Shown here: positions 8,008-19,772 of the stretch, one piece after another
Position numbering within the stretch: position 1 is the stretch's first letter
Layout: each line of letters starts with the position of its first letter
Assembly (NCBI RefSeq): GCF_037094465.1
Contig: NZ_CP146609.1
Span: 372,001-436,000 of the forward strand
Length of the DNA stretch: 64,000 nucleotides
Source of the DNA: Pseudodesulfovibrio sp. 5S69
Lineage (GTDB): Bacteria > Desulfobacterota > Desulfovibrionia > Desulfovibrionales > Desulfovibrionaceae
Direction of reading: 5' to 3'
The notes under the pieces: model-generated
What the model was told of the DNA's origin: nothing
Seen by the model: the letters and a program-made list of their open reading frames with translations, nothing else
Databases searched by the model: none
Made by a program: the position numbers and the translations under genes

Positions 8008-9258
8008 ATGACCGACGAGAAGACCTATGAATCCGTCTTCGTGGCCCGACAGCCCATATTCGATACCCAGAACGAGACGTGGGGCTACATGATGCTCTTC
8101 CGCGACAGCGGAGAAGCCGACCACGCCGTCTTCACCGACAACTCCGAGGCGACCATGAGCCTCGTGTCCAACCTCCCGCTGTGCGACACTCCGCAGAACA
8201 GCAAGACCCGGTTCCTGATCCACTTCACGCCCGAGGCCGTGGTCCGGGGCATCCCCCACGCCATCCCCTGGGACAACACGGTTATCATCCTGGAGGAGCT
8301 TGAGGCCCCGGAAGAGGCCCTGATCGTGGCCTTGGGCGACCTGATGCTCGACGGCTACGAGCTGGCCCTGAACAACTTCGAGGGCAAACCCGGCTGCGAA
8401 CGGCTGGCCGAACTGGCCGACACCCTGCTCATCGACGTGGAGGGCAAGGACCAGGCCGACCTCGAGGCCATCGTCATGCGCGGCAAGAAGTTCGGCGTGA
8501 CCCGCATGATCGCCAAAAGGGTGGAGAACGCGGCGGACCTGGAACGGGCCCGGAACGCCGGCTTCCACCTCTTCCACGGCTTCTTCTTCAAGCGCCCCCA
8601 GATCGAGTCGGGACGCAAGATCAGCTCGGCCAAGGCCACCCGGCTCAAGCTCTTCGAGATCATCGAAAAGGAAGAGCCCAACTTCGACGCCCTGGCCCCG
8701 GCCATCGAGGCGGACGTGGCCATCAGCTACCGGCTGCTCAATTTCCTCAACTCCGCCAACTTCAGCTTCGCCACCAAGGTGACCTCCATCAAACAGGCCG
8801 TGGTCCTGACCGGGTGGAAGCCCATCCGCAACTGGCTCAGGCTGATCATCCTGACCGACCTGACCCCGTCGGAGAAGACCTTGGAGCTGGCCTACATCTC
8901 GGCCCACCGGGCCAAGCTCTTCGAGACCGCCGCCCTGGGCAGCGGGTACGAGGAGGACTCGGACACCCTGTTCATCGTCGGCCTCTTCTCCCTGCTGGAC
9001 GCCATGCTCGACACGGACATGAAAGAGGTGACCAACCACCTGCCCGTGGACGAGGAGGTCAAGGCCACCCTGTGCGGCAAGAAGACCCGGTTCACCCCGT
9101 GGCTCGATCTGGCCAAGGCCATCGAGGCCTCGGACTGGGACGAGGTGGGCCAGCGCGCCGCGGCCCTGAACCTGCTGCCCGGCACCGTGGCCGTCAGCTA
9201 CCAGCACGCCTTCACCTGGGCCGACGCCTTCTTCTCCTCCAAGCCCTGCGCGGACTAG
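8008..9258 (+). CDS. EAL-HDOD (YuxH-type) signalling protein
   Basis: This 416-residue protein starts with a divergent EAL-like domain ([20 protein letters not shown]; the E-A/L-L metal-binding glutamate motif is YMMLF here). Residues about 205-400 form an HDOD domain ([27 protein letters not shown] region). YuxH-type proteins have lost phosphodiesterase catalysis and act as c-di-GMP-linked or stress-linked scaffolds. The second copy at 38426-39676 is about the same length and similar throughout. An ATG with weak AAAGGGGACAG upstream is chosen because the conserved EAL region begins just after it. Confidence 0.82.
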   Translation: MTDEKTYESVFVARQPIFDTQNETWGYMMLFRDSGEADHAVFTDNSEATMSLVSNLPLCDTPQNSKTRFLIHFTPEAVVRGIPHAIPWDNTVIILEELEAPEEALIVALGDLMLDGYELALNNFEGKPGCERLAELADTLLIDVEGKDQADLEAIVMRGKKFGVTRMIAKRVENAADLERARNAGFHLFHGFFFKRPQIESGRKISSAKATRLKLFEIIEKEEPNFDALAPAIEADVAISYRLLNFLNSANFSFATKVTSIKQAVVLTGWKPIRNWLRLIILTDLTPSEKTLELAYISAHRAKLFETAALGSGYEEDSDTLFIVGLFSLLDAMLDTDMKEVTNHLPVDEEVKATLCGKKTRFTPWLDLAKAIEASDWDEVGQRAAALNLLPGTVAVSYQHAFTWADAFFSSKPCAD

Positions 9259-9267
9259 CCCCGGCCC

Positions 9268-10461
9268 ATGGCCCTGTCCCGGCGCGCGTTCCTGACCCTG
9301 TTGGCCGGGACCGGCCTGCTCGCGCCCGCGGTCCATGCGGCCCCGTCCCCGCCGCGGGGGACCTTCGCCCTGGCGGGCACCGTGTATCCCGGCCGGGGAG
9401 CCCCCCTGCCCGGCCACGCCGTGCTCGTCCGCAGGGGCCGCATCGAGGGCGTGGTCCCGGCCCGCGACGTGGCCGACCGCCCGGTCATCGCCCCTGAAGG
9501 CGGCTCCATCCTGCCGGGCGTGATCAACGCCCACTGCCACAACCTGCACACCGCCCGCGAGCGGCGCGAACGCTGGCTCGACCACGGCGTGACCGCCATC
9601 GGTGATGCGGCCTCGCCGCTCAAGTTCCTGTCCGCGCTCCTCGACTCGCCCTCCGGCCGGACGGCCACGGCCTCCGCCTGCGGCCCCATGCTCTGTCCGC
9701 CCGGCGGCTATCCCCTGCCCGTGCACAGCCCGGAGCACGCCCTGGCCGTGGCATCGCCCAAGGAAGGCGCGGACGCGGTCAGACGGCTGGCGGACCGGGG
9801 CGCCGCGCGTATCAAGATCGCCTTCGAGCCGGGCATCCTGCCCAGACCGTGGCCCCGATTCGACACGGCCACGGCGAGGTCGATCTGCGACACGGCCCGC
9901 CGCCTCGGGCTGGCGGTGCGCTGCCACGTGGAGGACCTGTCCGGGCTCGAACCCGCCCTCGACGCCGGGGCGGACTTCGTGGAGCACGTCCCCTATCGCT
10001 GGCACGACCACGGCGCCATCCGGCCCGTGCTCGGCCCGGACGGAGCACCCGTGCCCCACTACCGGCAGTTGCTCGAACGCATGGTCCGCAATGGGGTGGT
10101 CATGACCCCGACCCTGGACGTGTTCACCCGCACGCCGTGGAACGGACCGGCCCTGTTTGCACCGGTCCGCACCTTCCACGCTCTGGGCGGCAAGGTGGCG
10201 CTCGGCAACGACTTTCCCTACCGGCGGACGGACGCGGGCATGCCGGTGCGCGAGATGCGCCTGCTGGCCCGGGCCGGTCTGGACCGGGCAGCCGTGCTCG
10301 AAGCGGCCACGGCCACGGCGGCCGAGGTCTGCGGGTTCCGCGACCGGGGGCGGATCGCGCCGGGCATGGCCGCCGACCTGCTCATGGTGCGCGGCGCACC
10401 CTCGCCGGACGCACTGCAAGACCCCGTGCACATCGTCAAGGACGGGGTCTTCATCCGCTGA
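9268..10461 (+). CDS. Tat-exported amidohydrolase family protein
   Basis: A 397-residue metal-dependent hydrolase. The N-terminus has a twin-arginine signal (SRRAFLTLLAG, then a hydrophobic stretch and VHAAP). The HxH ligand pair is His89/His91 (NAHCHNLH). Later candidate ligands include HVEDLSGLE, VEHVPYRWHDH and the terminal ALGNDFPY aspartate. It closes with the usual GRIAPGMAADLLMVRG beta-strand. The substrate is unknown; imidazolonepropionase-like and dipeptidase-like members share this layout. Tat export suggests a folded, metal-loaded periplasmic enzyme. It starts 9 bases after the EAL-HDOD stop, so it may be co-transcribed. Confidence 0.82.
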   Translation: MALSRRAFLTLLAGTGLLAPAVHAAPSPPRGTFALAGTVYPGRGAPLPGHAVLVRRGRIEGVVPARDVADRPVIAPEGGSILPGVINAHCHNLHTARERRERWLDHGVTAIGDAASPLKFLSALLDSPSGRTATASACGPMLCPPGGYPLPVHSPEHALAVASPKEGADAVRRLADRGAARIKIAFEPGILPRPWPRFDTATARSICDTARRLGLAVRCHVEDLSGLEPALDAGADFVEHVPYRWHDHGAIRPVLGPDGAPVPHYRQLLERMVRNGVVMTPTLDVFTRTPWNGPALFAPVRTFHALGGKVALGNDFPYRRTDAGMPVREMRLLARAGLDRAAVLEAATATAAEVCGFRDRGRIAPGMAADLLMVRGAPSPDALQDPVHIVKDGVFIR

Positions 10462-10473
10462 TTTTTCGGGAGG

Positions 10474-11343
10474 TCAGAGCCGCCGGGCTGATTCGGCCTT
10501 GAGCGGGGTCCTGCCCGCCAGGGCGCGGTCGAGGCTGTCCAGGGCCGCCTGTTTGCCCGAGGGCAGGCGGACCTTGAGCGGCAGGTAGTTGGAGGCGTGA
10601 TCGGCCAGGAACAGGCCGCGCGTCAACGTGGTCCCGGCCAGCATCTCGCGCAGCTCCCGCAGGATGCCCGGCGCGTCGGGAAGCTCGAACTCGCCGCGCT
10701 CGAAGCGCTCGTGCAGCGGGGTGCCGGGCACGAGCATGAGGCTGAGCGCCCCCACCTGGTCCGGGTCTATGCGGGTCAGGGCACGGGCCGTGGCCTGCGC
10801 GTGCTCCATGGACCGCTCGACCCCGCCCAGCCCGTTGATGACCGTGACGTTGACCTTGAACCCGGCCGCCCCGGCGCGTTGCCCCTGCTCCACGATGCAG
10901 GCCGCGTCGCCGCTCTTGCCCATGTCCCGGAGGACCGCGTCGTCGCCGGACTCCAGTCCCATGTAGACGATGCCCAGTCCCAGCCCGCGCAGCTCGGCCA
11001 GTTCCGCGTCGGTCTTGCGCTTCAGGCTCTTGGCGCTGGCGTAGGTGCCGACCCTGGTGACCCACGGCAGGTGCTCGCGGATGAGCGACAGGATGTCCGT
11101 CAGTCGGGCCTGGGGCAGGATCATGGCGTCGCCGTCGCACAAAAATATCCGCCGCCGGTCGGGATAATGGCGGGCCGCGTACAGGATGTCCGCCAGCACG
11201 GTCCCGCGCGGCTTGATGGCGAACCGCTTGCCCTGGTAGGCACCGCAAAAGGCGCAACGGCCGTGCGAACACCCCAGAGTGACCTGCAACAGAACGGACC
11301 CGGCCTCGCTCGGCGGTCGTATGATCATGCCCTGGTGGTCCAT
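10474..11343 (-). CDS. Radical SAM protein (HemN/Elp3-like, B12-independent)
   Basis: A 289-residue radical SAM enzyme. The cluster motif CSHGRCAFC gives Cys25, Cys30 and Cys33 (C-x4-C-x2-C), followed by the SAM-binding FLCDGDAM and GLESGDDAVL regions typical of the Elp3/HemN superfamily. The ATG at 11343 is preceded by AAGGAGGA; an in-frame ATG 66 bases further out lacks a ribosome site. No TRAM, B12 or acyltransferase domain is present. The reaction is unknown; uncharacterised anaerobe proteins of this size have been linked to anaerobic modification enzymes. The genes on both sides are transcribed the other way, so it is a single-gene unit. Confidence 0.82.
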   Translation of the reverse strand: MDHQGMIIRPPSEAGSVLLQVTLGCSHGRCAFCGAYQGKRFAIKPRGTVLADILYAARHYPDRRRIFLCDGDAMILPQARLTDILSLIREHLPWVTRVGTYASAKSLKRKTDAELAELRGLGLGIVYMGLESGDDAVLRDMGKSGDAACIVEQGQRAGAAGFKVNVTVINGLGGVERSMEHAQATARALTRIDPDQVGALSLMLVPGTPLHERFERGEFELPDAPGILRELREMLAGTTLTRGLFLADHASNYLPLKVRLPSGKQAALDSLDRALAGRTPLKAESARRL

Positions 11344-11442
11344 GCGCGTCCTCCTTGGAACGGGCCTCACGATACGGCAACGGCGGGAAATGGCAAGCCG
11401 GCCGGGCATCGAGATTTATAATGGTTCGACAGGGGTTTCCCG

Positions 11443-11471
11443 TTGACCTGCCCGCCCTGGTTTTTTACTAC
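11443..11471 (+). promoter_or_regulatory. Weak candidate promoter for the 813-residue hybrid kinase
   Basis: TTGACC and TACTAC are separated by 17 bases, 37 bases before ATG 11508. The -10 match is poor. Its position supports 11508 rather than the in-frame ATG at 11421 as the start. Confidence 0.3.
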
Positions 11472-11507
11472 ATAGTCAAGAGTGAACCCATCGAATCCAC
11501 GAACAGC

Positions 11508-13949
<2,442 letters not shown>

Positions 13950-13961
13950 AGGAGCACCTTG

Positions 13962-14330
13962 ATGAAGACCATTCTCGTCGTCGACGACGCCCCCATGATC
14001 CGGGAACTGCTCAAGTCGGTTCTCGAGGCCGAAGGCTATGCAGTGATCGAGGCCGCGGACGGCGAAGAGGCCATCCACATCTGCCGGGATACCCCCATCG
14101 ACCTGTCCATCATCGACATCTTTCTGCCCAAGAAGGGCGGGCTCCAGGTCATGGGCGAACTGATCAAGGCCGACAGCGCCCACAAGTTCATCGCCATCTC
14201 CGGCGGCGAAGCCTTCAACCCCGAAGCCATCGTCGAACTCGCCAAGGTCTACGACGTGGTCGACACCTTCACCAAGCCCATCGACACCCGCCGCCTCGTC
14301 GAAGTCGTCCGCACCGCCCTGAGCGACTAG
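13962..14330 (+). CDS. Stand-alone response regulator receiver
   Basis: A 122-residue CheY-like receiver without an effector domain. The acidic pocket (VVDDAP), phospho-acceptor Asp52 (LSIIDIFLPKKGG), switch Ser (AISGGEAF) and Lys (TFTKPID) are all present. AAAGGAG lies just upstream of the ATG. It starts 12 bases after the 813-residue hybrid kinase and is followed by a strong terminator, so the pair is an operon. It probably accepts phosphate from the Hpt of that kinase or from another kinase. Confidence 0.87.
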   Translation: MKTILVVDDAPMIRELLKSVLEAEGYAVIEAADGEEAIHICRDTPIDLSIIDIFLPKKGGLQVMGELIKADSAHKFIAISGGEAFNPEAIVELAKVYDVVDTFTKPIDTRRLVEVVRTALSD

Positions 14331-14347
14331 GCCGACATCCCGAGACG

Positions 14348-14391
14348 AAAAAAGTCCTCCCGACCGCCATGCGGCCGGGGGGACTTTTTTT
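14348..14391 (+). terminator. Intrinsic terminator after the receiver gene
   Basis: AAAAAAGTCC...CGACCGC pairs imperfectly with GCGGCCGGGGGGACTTTTTTT and ends in seven T bases. It lies 17 bases past the stop, and repeat module 1 begins directly after its T-run. Confidence 0.85.
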
Positions 14392-14480
14392 GCCTCCGGC
14401 GGCCAGAGGGGAAACTTTTGGAAAAGTTTCCCCTCTGGACTCCCCTTCAAAACTTTTTAGCGCCGCTTCGCGGGGTGGGG
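14391..14480 (+). repeat. Intergenic repeat module 1, copy a
   Basis: It begins TGCCTCCGGCGG and contains a perfect 17-bp hairpin (14403-14419 with 14422-14438, 2-base loop). It ends with an ACTTTTTAGC box and a CCGCTTCGCGG mini-hairpin. The same boxes recur at 29433, 36953, 51309 and 54222, and in inverted form near 37471 and 51500. Confidence 0.85.
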
Positions 14481-14717
14481 ACGCAAAGAAAGGGCCGTTG
14501 GTCCAACAAACCATACGGCCTTCAATTCTTCATTCTTTTGGAGCGATTCGGGTGCGCAGCACCCGACAGCGGCTCTCTCTTCCGCGCTAGCACAAGGCTT
14601 TCGAGAGTGGGTCAGCTGTGCATTTTCTTCCGGCCGCGGCAACCGCAGCGTAGCCGTCTACGTGAGGATTGGCGCGGCCGGAAAAAATGTGCAGATGGCC
14701 CGCTGTCGGAAGCCGCC
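14481..14717. repeat. Intergenic structured repeat module 2, copy A
   Basis: Shared with 54342-54572. Its parts in order are: a hairpin with loop TCCAACAAA (14493-14520); a 7-bp hairpin (14549-14565); a GGCTTTCGAGAGTGGGTCAG box; TGTGCATTT; a perfect 11-bp stem (14628-14638 with 14673-14683); AATGTGCAGATGGCCCGCT; and GGAAGCCGCCCT touching the CBS gene stop codon. Several stems differ in sequence from the other copy but stay paired. Confidence 0.8.
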
Positions 14718-15395
14718 CTACACCAAATCTACCGTCACACCTTCGGCCACGTAGAAGAGGAGGGTGTACTTGCTTTGCAGCAGCTCAACGACATCCTCAA
14801 CGGACTTGTCGCCGAGATCGGCGATGGAGACGTAGGCGTTGCGGGAGCCGCAACGGGTGGGGTCCACGGCGGTGAACACGCTGGTGAAGACGATGCCCTT
14901 GGCCCGAAGGTCGCAGAGGATATCGGCCAGGGCGCCCTCGGGGCCGTCCATGCGGATGCCGAACTGGGCGCCGCCGCGCGCGGAGCCCGCCGAGGCGCAG
15001 AGGAAGCGGAGCACGTCGAGCTGGGTGATGATCCCTTCGAGCCGGCCCCTGTCGACCACGGGCAGGCCGCCGACCTTGTGCTTGACCAGGATGTCGGCCA
15101 CTTCGGTCATGGCCGCGTCCGAGGGCACGGACACGGGATCCAGGGTCATGATGTCCCCGGCCGTGAGGGTATACAGGCCGCCGCCGCTCTCGACCACGGC
15201 GTCGCCGGGGATGAACTTGGACGGCATGGCGTCGCGGATGTCCCGGTCCGAGACGATGCCCACCAGGCAGCCCGCGCTGTCGATGACCGGAAACTGCCGG
15301 ATGTTCTTTTCCCGCAGTATCTCGGCCGCATCCAGCACAGAGGAATTCACTCCCAGGGCGATGACGTTGACCGTCATCCAGTCTCTGACCAGCAT
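14718..15395 (-). CDS. CBS-pair protein with C-terminal ACT-like domain (AcuB-like)
   Basis: A 225-residue protein with two CBS motifs (about residues 8-60, ILREKNIRQFPVIDSAGCLVG; and 80-135, KVGGLPVVDRGRLEGIITQ). A C-terminal ACT-like domain (RMDGPEGALADILCDLRAKG) follows. The layout matches AcuB-type regulators, in which the CBS pair binds adenine nucleotides and the ACT part a small ligand. A target enzyme is not evident in the neighbourhood. The next upstream gene is the 958-residue kinase, 79 bases away on the same strand. Confidence 0.8.
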   Translation of the reverse strand: MLVRDWMTVNVIALGVNSSVLDAAEILREKNIRQFPVIDSAGCLVGIVSDRDIRDAMPSKFIPGDAVVESGGGLYTLTAGDIMTLDPVSVPSDAAMTEVADILVKHKVGGLPVVDRGRLEGIITQLDVLRFLCASAGSARGGAQFGIRMDGPEGALADILCDLRAKGIVFTSVFTAVDPTRCGSRNAYVSIADLGDKSVEDVVELLQSKYTLLFYVAEGVTVDLV

Positions 15396-15474
15396 CGGCT
15401 ACCTCCTGTACAGCGATTTCCGGGATGGAAACAGTCTGCCATACCTACTTGGTAAGTCCGCAAATTGCAACGGG

Positions 15475-18351
15475 TTACAGCCGAGCGGCCTCTTTCTCCA
15501 CCGCCAGGACCAGGGCGTCGAAGCGGGGCACGAGTCCTTTGACCCCTTCCTTGACCTCATCCATCTCTCCGCAATAACATCGCTTTTCCAGCAATCGGGA
15601 CAGCTTGACCACATCCATGGCCAGGACGTGGCTGGAGATGTTGGTGATGGAATGCAGGGCGGCGGCCACGGCCTTTGCGTCCATGGCCTCAAGCCCCCGG
15701 TGGAGGTCTTCGCGCTTGACCTTGGCCTCGATGAGGAAGAGGTCGAGGATGTCCTTGTACAGGTCCATGTTGCCCTCGAACCGCTTGCACAGGCTGTCCA
15801 CGTCCAGGGAGACCTCGATCTTCTCCTCGGCCTTGGGCTTGGGCTCGTGCTGCGCGGAGGCGGGGCGGCAGACCATGCCCTTGCGGGCCTGGCGGTCGGC
15901 GGTACAGCGGACGATGGCCTCGGACAATTTGTGCATGTCCACGGGCTTGCTGACGTAGTCGTCCATGCCCGCTTCGAGCATGCGCTCGCGGTCGCCCGTC
16001 ATGGCGTAGGCGGTCAGGGCGATGATCGGTACCTTGCGGTTGTACAGGCGGCCATCGGACTCGCGGATGGCCCGGGTGGCCTCCAGACCGCTCATCTCGG
16101 GCATCTGCACGTCCATGAGGACCACGTCGATGGTCCGCCCCTTGTCGCGCAGGACCTCCAGGGCCTGGACCCCGTTCTCCGCGGTGGTCACGGTGTGCCC
16201 GAACATGGTCAGGAAGTGTTCCAGGTACTTCCGGTTCATGGGGTTGTCGTCGGCCAGCAGGATATTCAGATGCAGGGTGCGCGGGGTGCGCGGCCTCACC
16301 GGCGCGGCCTCGGGCTCGGCTTCCTCGACCAGGCCGAACCAGGCGGTGAAGAAGAAGGTGCTGCCCTGGCCCACGGCGGACTCCACGCCGATCTCGCCGC
16401 CCATCATGTTGACCAGTTGCCGTGATATGGTCAGGCCGAGCCCGGTGCCCTGGTGCTTCTTGCGCAGGGAGCTGTCCGCCTGGGTGAAGCTGTCGAAGAC
16501 CGCGTCGAGCTTGTCCTCGGGAATGCCCACGCCGGTGTCGCGAACCTTGAACTGGAGGCAGGCGCGTCCGGCCTCGATCCGGGAGAGCGCCACGGTCAGT
16601 TCCACCAGTCCGCGCGGGGTGAACTTCAGCGCGTTGCCGATGAGGTTCCACAGGACCTGGCCGAGCCGGTCCGGATCGCCGTTGAGCCTGGCGGGTACGT
16701 CGTCGGCCACGGTGTAGCGGAAGACCAGCCCGTTGAGTTCGGCCTGGGGGCCGAAGGAACGTACGCTGGTCTCCAGCGCCGAGCGGAAGGTGAAGTCCTC
16801 GGGCTTGAGCTCCATGCGGCCCGCCTCGATCTTGGAGATGTCCAGGATGTCGTTAACGATGTTCAGCAGGGAACTCCCGGCGTCGCGGATCATGTCCATG
16901 TGCTCGCGCTGGGCCTCGGTCAGCCCGGTGGTGACCATCATCTCGGCCATGCCCAGGATGCCGCTGATGGGCGTGCGTATTTCGTGGCTCATGTTGGCCA
17001 GGAACATGGACTTGGCCATGTTCGCCTCCAGCGCGACGCTGGAGGCCTCCTCGGCCGACCGGTTGGCCTCCACCAGCTTGCGGCTCATCTCGCCGTAGTG
17101 GATGGCCGAGCCGAAGAGGTTGGCGGCCAGCATCATGGACTCGATCTCCACGGGCAGCCAGTCCCGCTCACGGCGGTGTTCGGACAACCCCAGGAACCCC
17201 CACCAGGCGTTCCCGGCGAAGACCGGGACGATCATGACCGACTTGGCCCCGGTGGCCGCGAACAAGGCCCGCTCCTCCTTGCGGAAATGCTTGACATGGC
17301 CGGTGACCACCTTGCGCTTGAGCATGGCCCCGCGCCAGGTTTCGTAGCGGGGCGAGATCGCGATGTTCCGGCTCTCCGGCAGGGTGCTCAGGGGCGCGAC
17401 CCACTCCGTGCCCCACTCGTTGTGCAGGGACAGGACCTCCCCGCCGTCCGGGCCGGTGTCCTTCTTGAAGAGATAGATGCGGGTCACGTCCGTGACCTTG
17501 CCGAGCTTGGCCAGGGCCTCGTCCACGCCCTCGTTCCAGTCCACCTTGCGCAGGAAGCGGCTGGCGAAGTTGGCCAGGACCTGGAGGATGGCGTCCCGCC
17601 GGAAGAGCAGTTCCTCGAATTCCTTTTGCAGGGAAACGTCGCGGGCCATACCCCAGATGCGCACCACCTCGCCTCCCGGTCCCAGCTCCACCTCGCGGTT
17701 GACGTGCAGGTGGCGGACCTTGCCGTCCTCGTCCACCACCCGATACTCGAAGTCCAGGGGCCAGCCCTGGTCGAAGGTGGCCTCGGTGGCCCGGTCAAAG
17801 ACCTCCAGGTCGTCCGGGTGGACGTGGTTTCGCAGGCCGGACAGCCTGCGGCCGGGAGCCTCTTCCCGGCCGAAGATGCGGCCCAGCCCCTCGGACCAGC
17901 GGATGTCCCCGTCCGAGCCCATCTCCCAACTCCCGAAGGCGTCGGTGCGTTCCATCCAGTCGAGCAGGTCCAGGCGGAACTTGAGCCGGGTCTCGATGTC
18001 CAGGCGGTCCTCAAGGTGGCGGAAGCTGCGGGTCAGGCATTCGCGGATTCCGGGGCCCGGGACGAAACAATCGAAGGCCCCCTGTGCCAGGGCCGCGTCC
18101 TCCGCGCCGGGGGCGTGGGTCAAGACGATGGACTGCCGTCCGTATTCCTTGCGGATGCGGCTCACGGCACGGGGCCAGGAGTCGTCGTCCGGATCGGGCG
18201 CGAGCAGAACCAGGTCCGCGTCGTTCTTTTCCAACCGGCGCACGCCCCGTGAGACCGTGGCCAACCGAACCACCGTCCGCTCATGGCCCTCCGGGAGCAG
18301 GTCCAGGTCCCGCTCGTCCACATGCTTGCCCGCCAAGATCAGTATTTTCAC
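15475..18351 (-). CDS. Hybrid histidine kinase, PAS-GAF-HisKA-HATPase-REC-Hpt
   Basis: A 958-residue cytoplasmic protein. The first 120 residues form a receiver-like fold without the usual phospho-Asp context. A PAS with PAC (about 135-260) and a GAF-like region (about 275-430) follow. HisKA has His456 ([10 protein letters not shown]), then come HATPase_c (NALKFT, GTGLGL), a receiver with Asp747 (VLMDVQMPEM) and an Hpt. The Hpt phospho-His is His900 in LHSITNISSHV; the Lys that normally follows at +3 is Thr, so the phosphotransfer surface is atypical. It could feed orphan receivers such as the one at 13962. Ligands are unknown. Confidence 0.83.
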   Translation of the reverse strand: MKILILAGKHVDERDLDLLPEGHERTVVRLATVSRGVRRLEKNDADLVLLAPDPDDDSWPRAVSRIRKEYGRQSIVLTHAPGAEDAALAQGAFDCFVPGPGIRECLTRSFRHLEDRLDIETRLKFRLDLLDWMERTDAFGSWEMGSDGDIRWSEGLGRIFGREEAPGRRLSGLRNHVHPDDLEVFDRATEATFDQGWPLDFEYRVVDEDGKVRHLHVNREVELGPGGEVVRIWGMARDVSLQKEFEELLFRRDAILQVLANFASRFLRKVDWNEGVDEALAKLGKVTDVTRIYLFKKDTGPDGGEVLSLHNEWGTEWVAPLSTLPESRNIAISPRYETWRGAMLKRKVVTGHVKHFRKEERALFAATGAKSVMIVPVFAGNAWWGFLGLSEHRRERDWLPVEIESMMLAANLFGSAIHYGEMSRKLVEANRSAEEASSVALEANMAKSMFLANMSHEIRTPISGILGMAEMMVTTGLTEAQREHMDMIRDAGSSLLNIVNDILDISKIEAGRMELKPEDFTFRSALETSVRSFGPQAELNGLVFRYTVADDVPARLNGDPDRLGQVLWNLIGNALKFTPRGLVELTVALSRIEAGRACLQFKVRDTGVGIPEDKLDAVFDSFTQADSSLRKKHQGTGLGLTISRQLVNMMGGEIGVESAVGQGSTFFFTAWFGLVEEAEPEAAPVRPRTPRTLHLNILLADDNPMNRKYLEHFLTMFGHTVTTAENGVQALEVLRDKGRTIDVVLMDVQMPEMSGLEATRAIRESDGRLYNRKVPIIALTAYAMTGDRERMLEAGMDDYVSKPVDMHKLSEAIVRCTADRQARKGMVCRPASAQHEPKPKAEEKIEVSLDVDSLCKRFEGNMDLYKDILDLFLIEAKVKREDLHRGLEAMDAKAVAAALHSITNISSHVLAMDVVKLSRLLEKRCYCGEMDEVKEGVKGLVPRFDALVLAVEKEAARL

Positions 18352-18628
18352 ACAACGCCTCCGCTATCCGCCCCGAAACATGAACGGTTCCCGCCGCCTA
18401 CCCGATGTCCTTACGACATAAACGGGACAAGGGACAAGTGCATACCGCGTATCCGGAGGGCGCGCAGCCCCGCCGCAGTGGGGGGTGGGCGCATAGTTGA
18501 CCGCAACCGTCTGAAAAGACAGTCCTTCCCTTTTTCGCAGCCCTTGCTTTCTGCCCGAACGGGGTTTACATACAGTACAGGCCCCCCGTACGCAGGGCAT
18601 TCCCAACATACAGACCGAAGGTGCAACC
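18352..18628. other. Divergent intergenic region upstream of the Tol/Ton operon
   Basis: The 277 bases between divergent genes contain no ORF I can support. A TTGCTT followed after 17 bases by TACATA near 18545-18575 is a weak promoter candidate for the tolQ-like gene. I see no clear operator or riboswitch. Confidence 0.4.
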
Positions 18629-19333
<705 letters not shown>

Positions 19334-19342
19334 GAGCGCGCC

Positions 19343-19756
<414 letters not shown>

Positions 19757-19772
19757 GGGGAAGCGAGGCGGC

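Noticed and set aside
14391..14480. Module 1 as an ordinary intrinsic terminator
   Set aside because: At copies a and b a separate complete terminator with its T-run already precedes it, and the fixed boxes are longer than a terminator would need.
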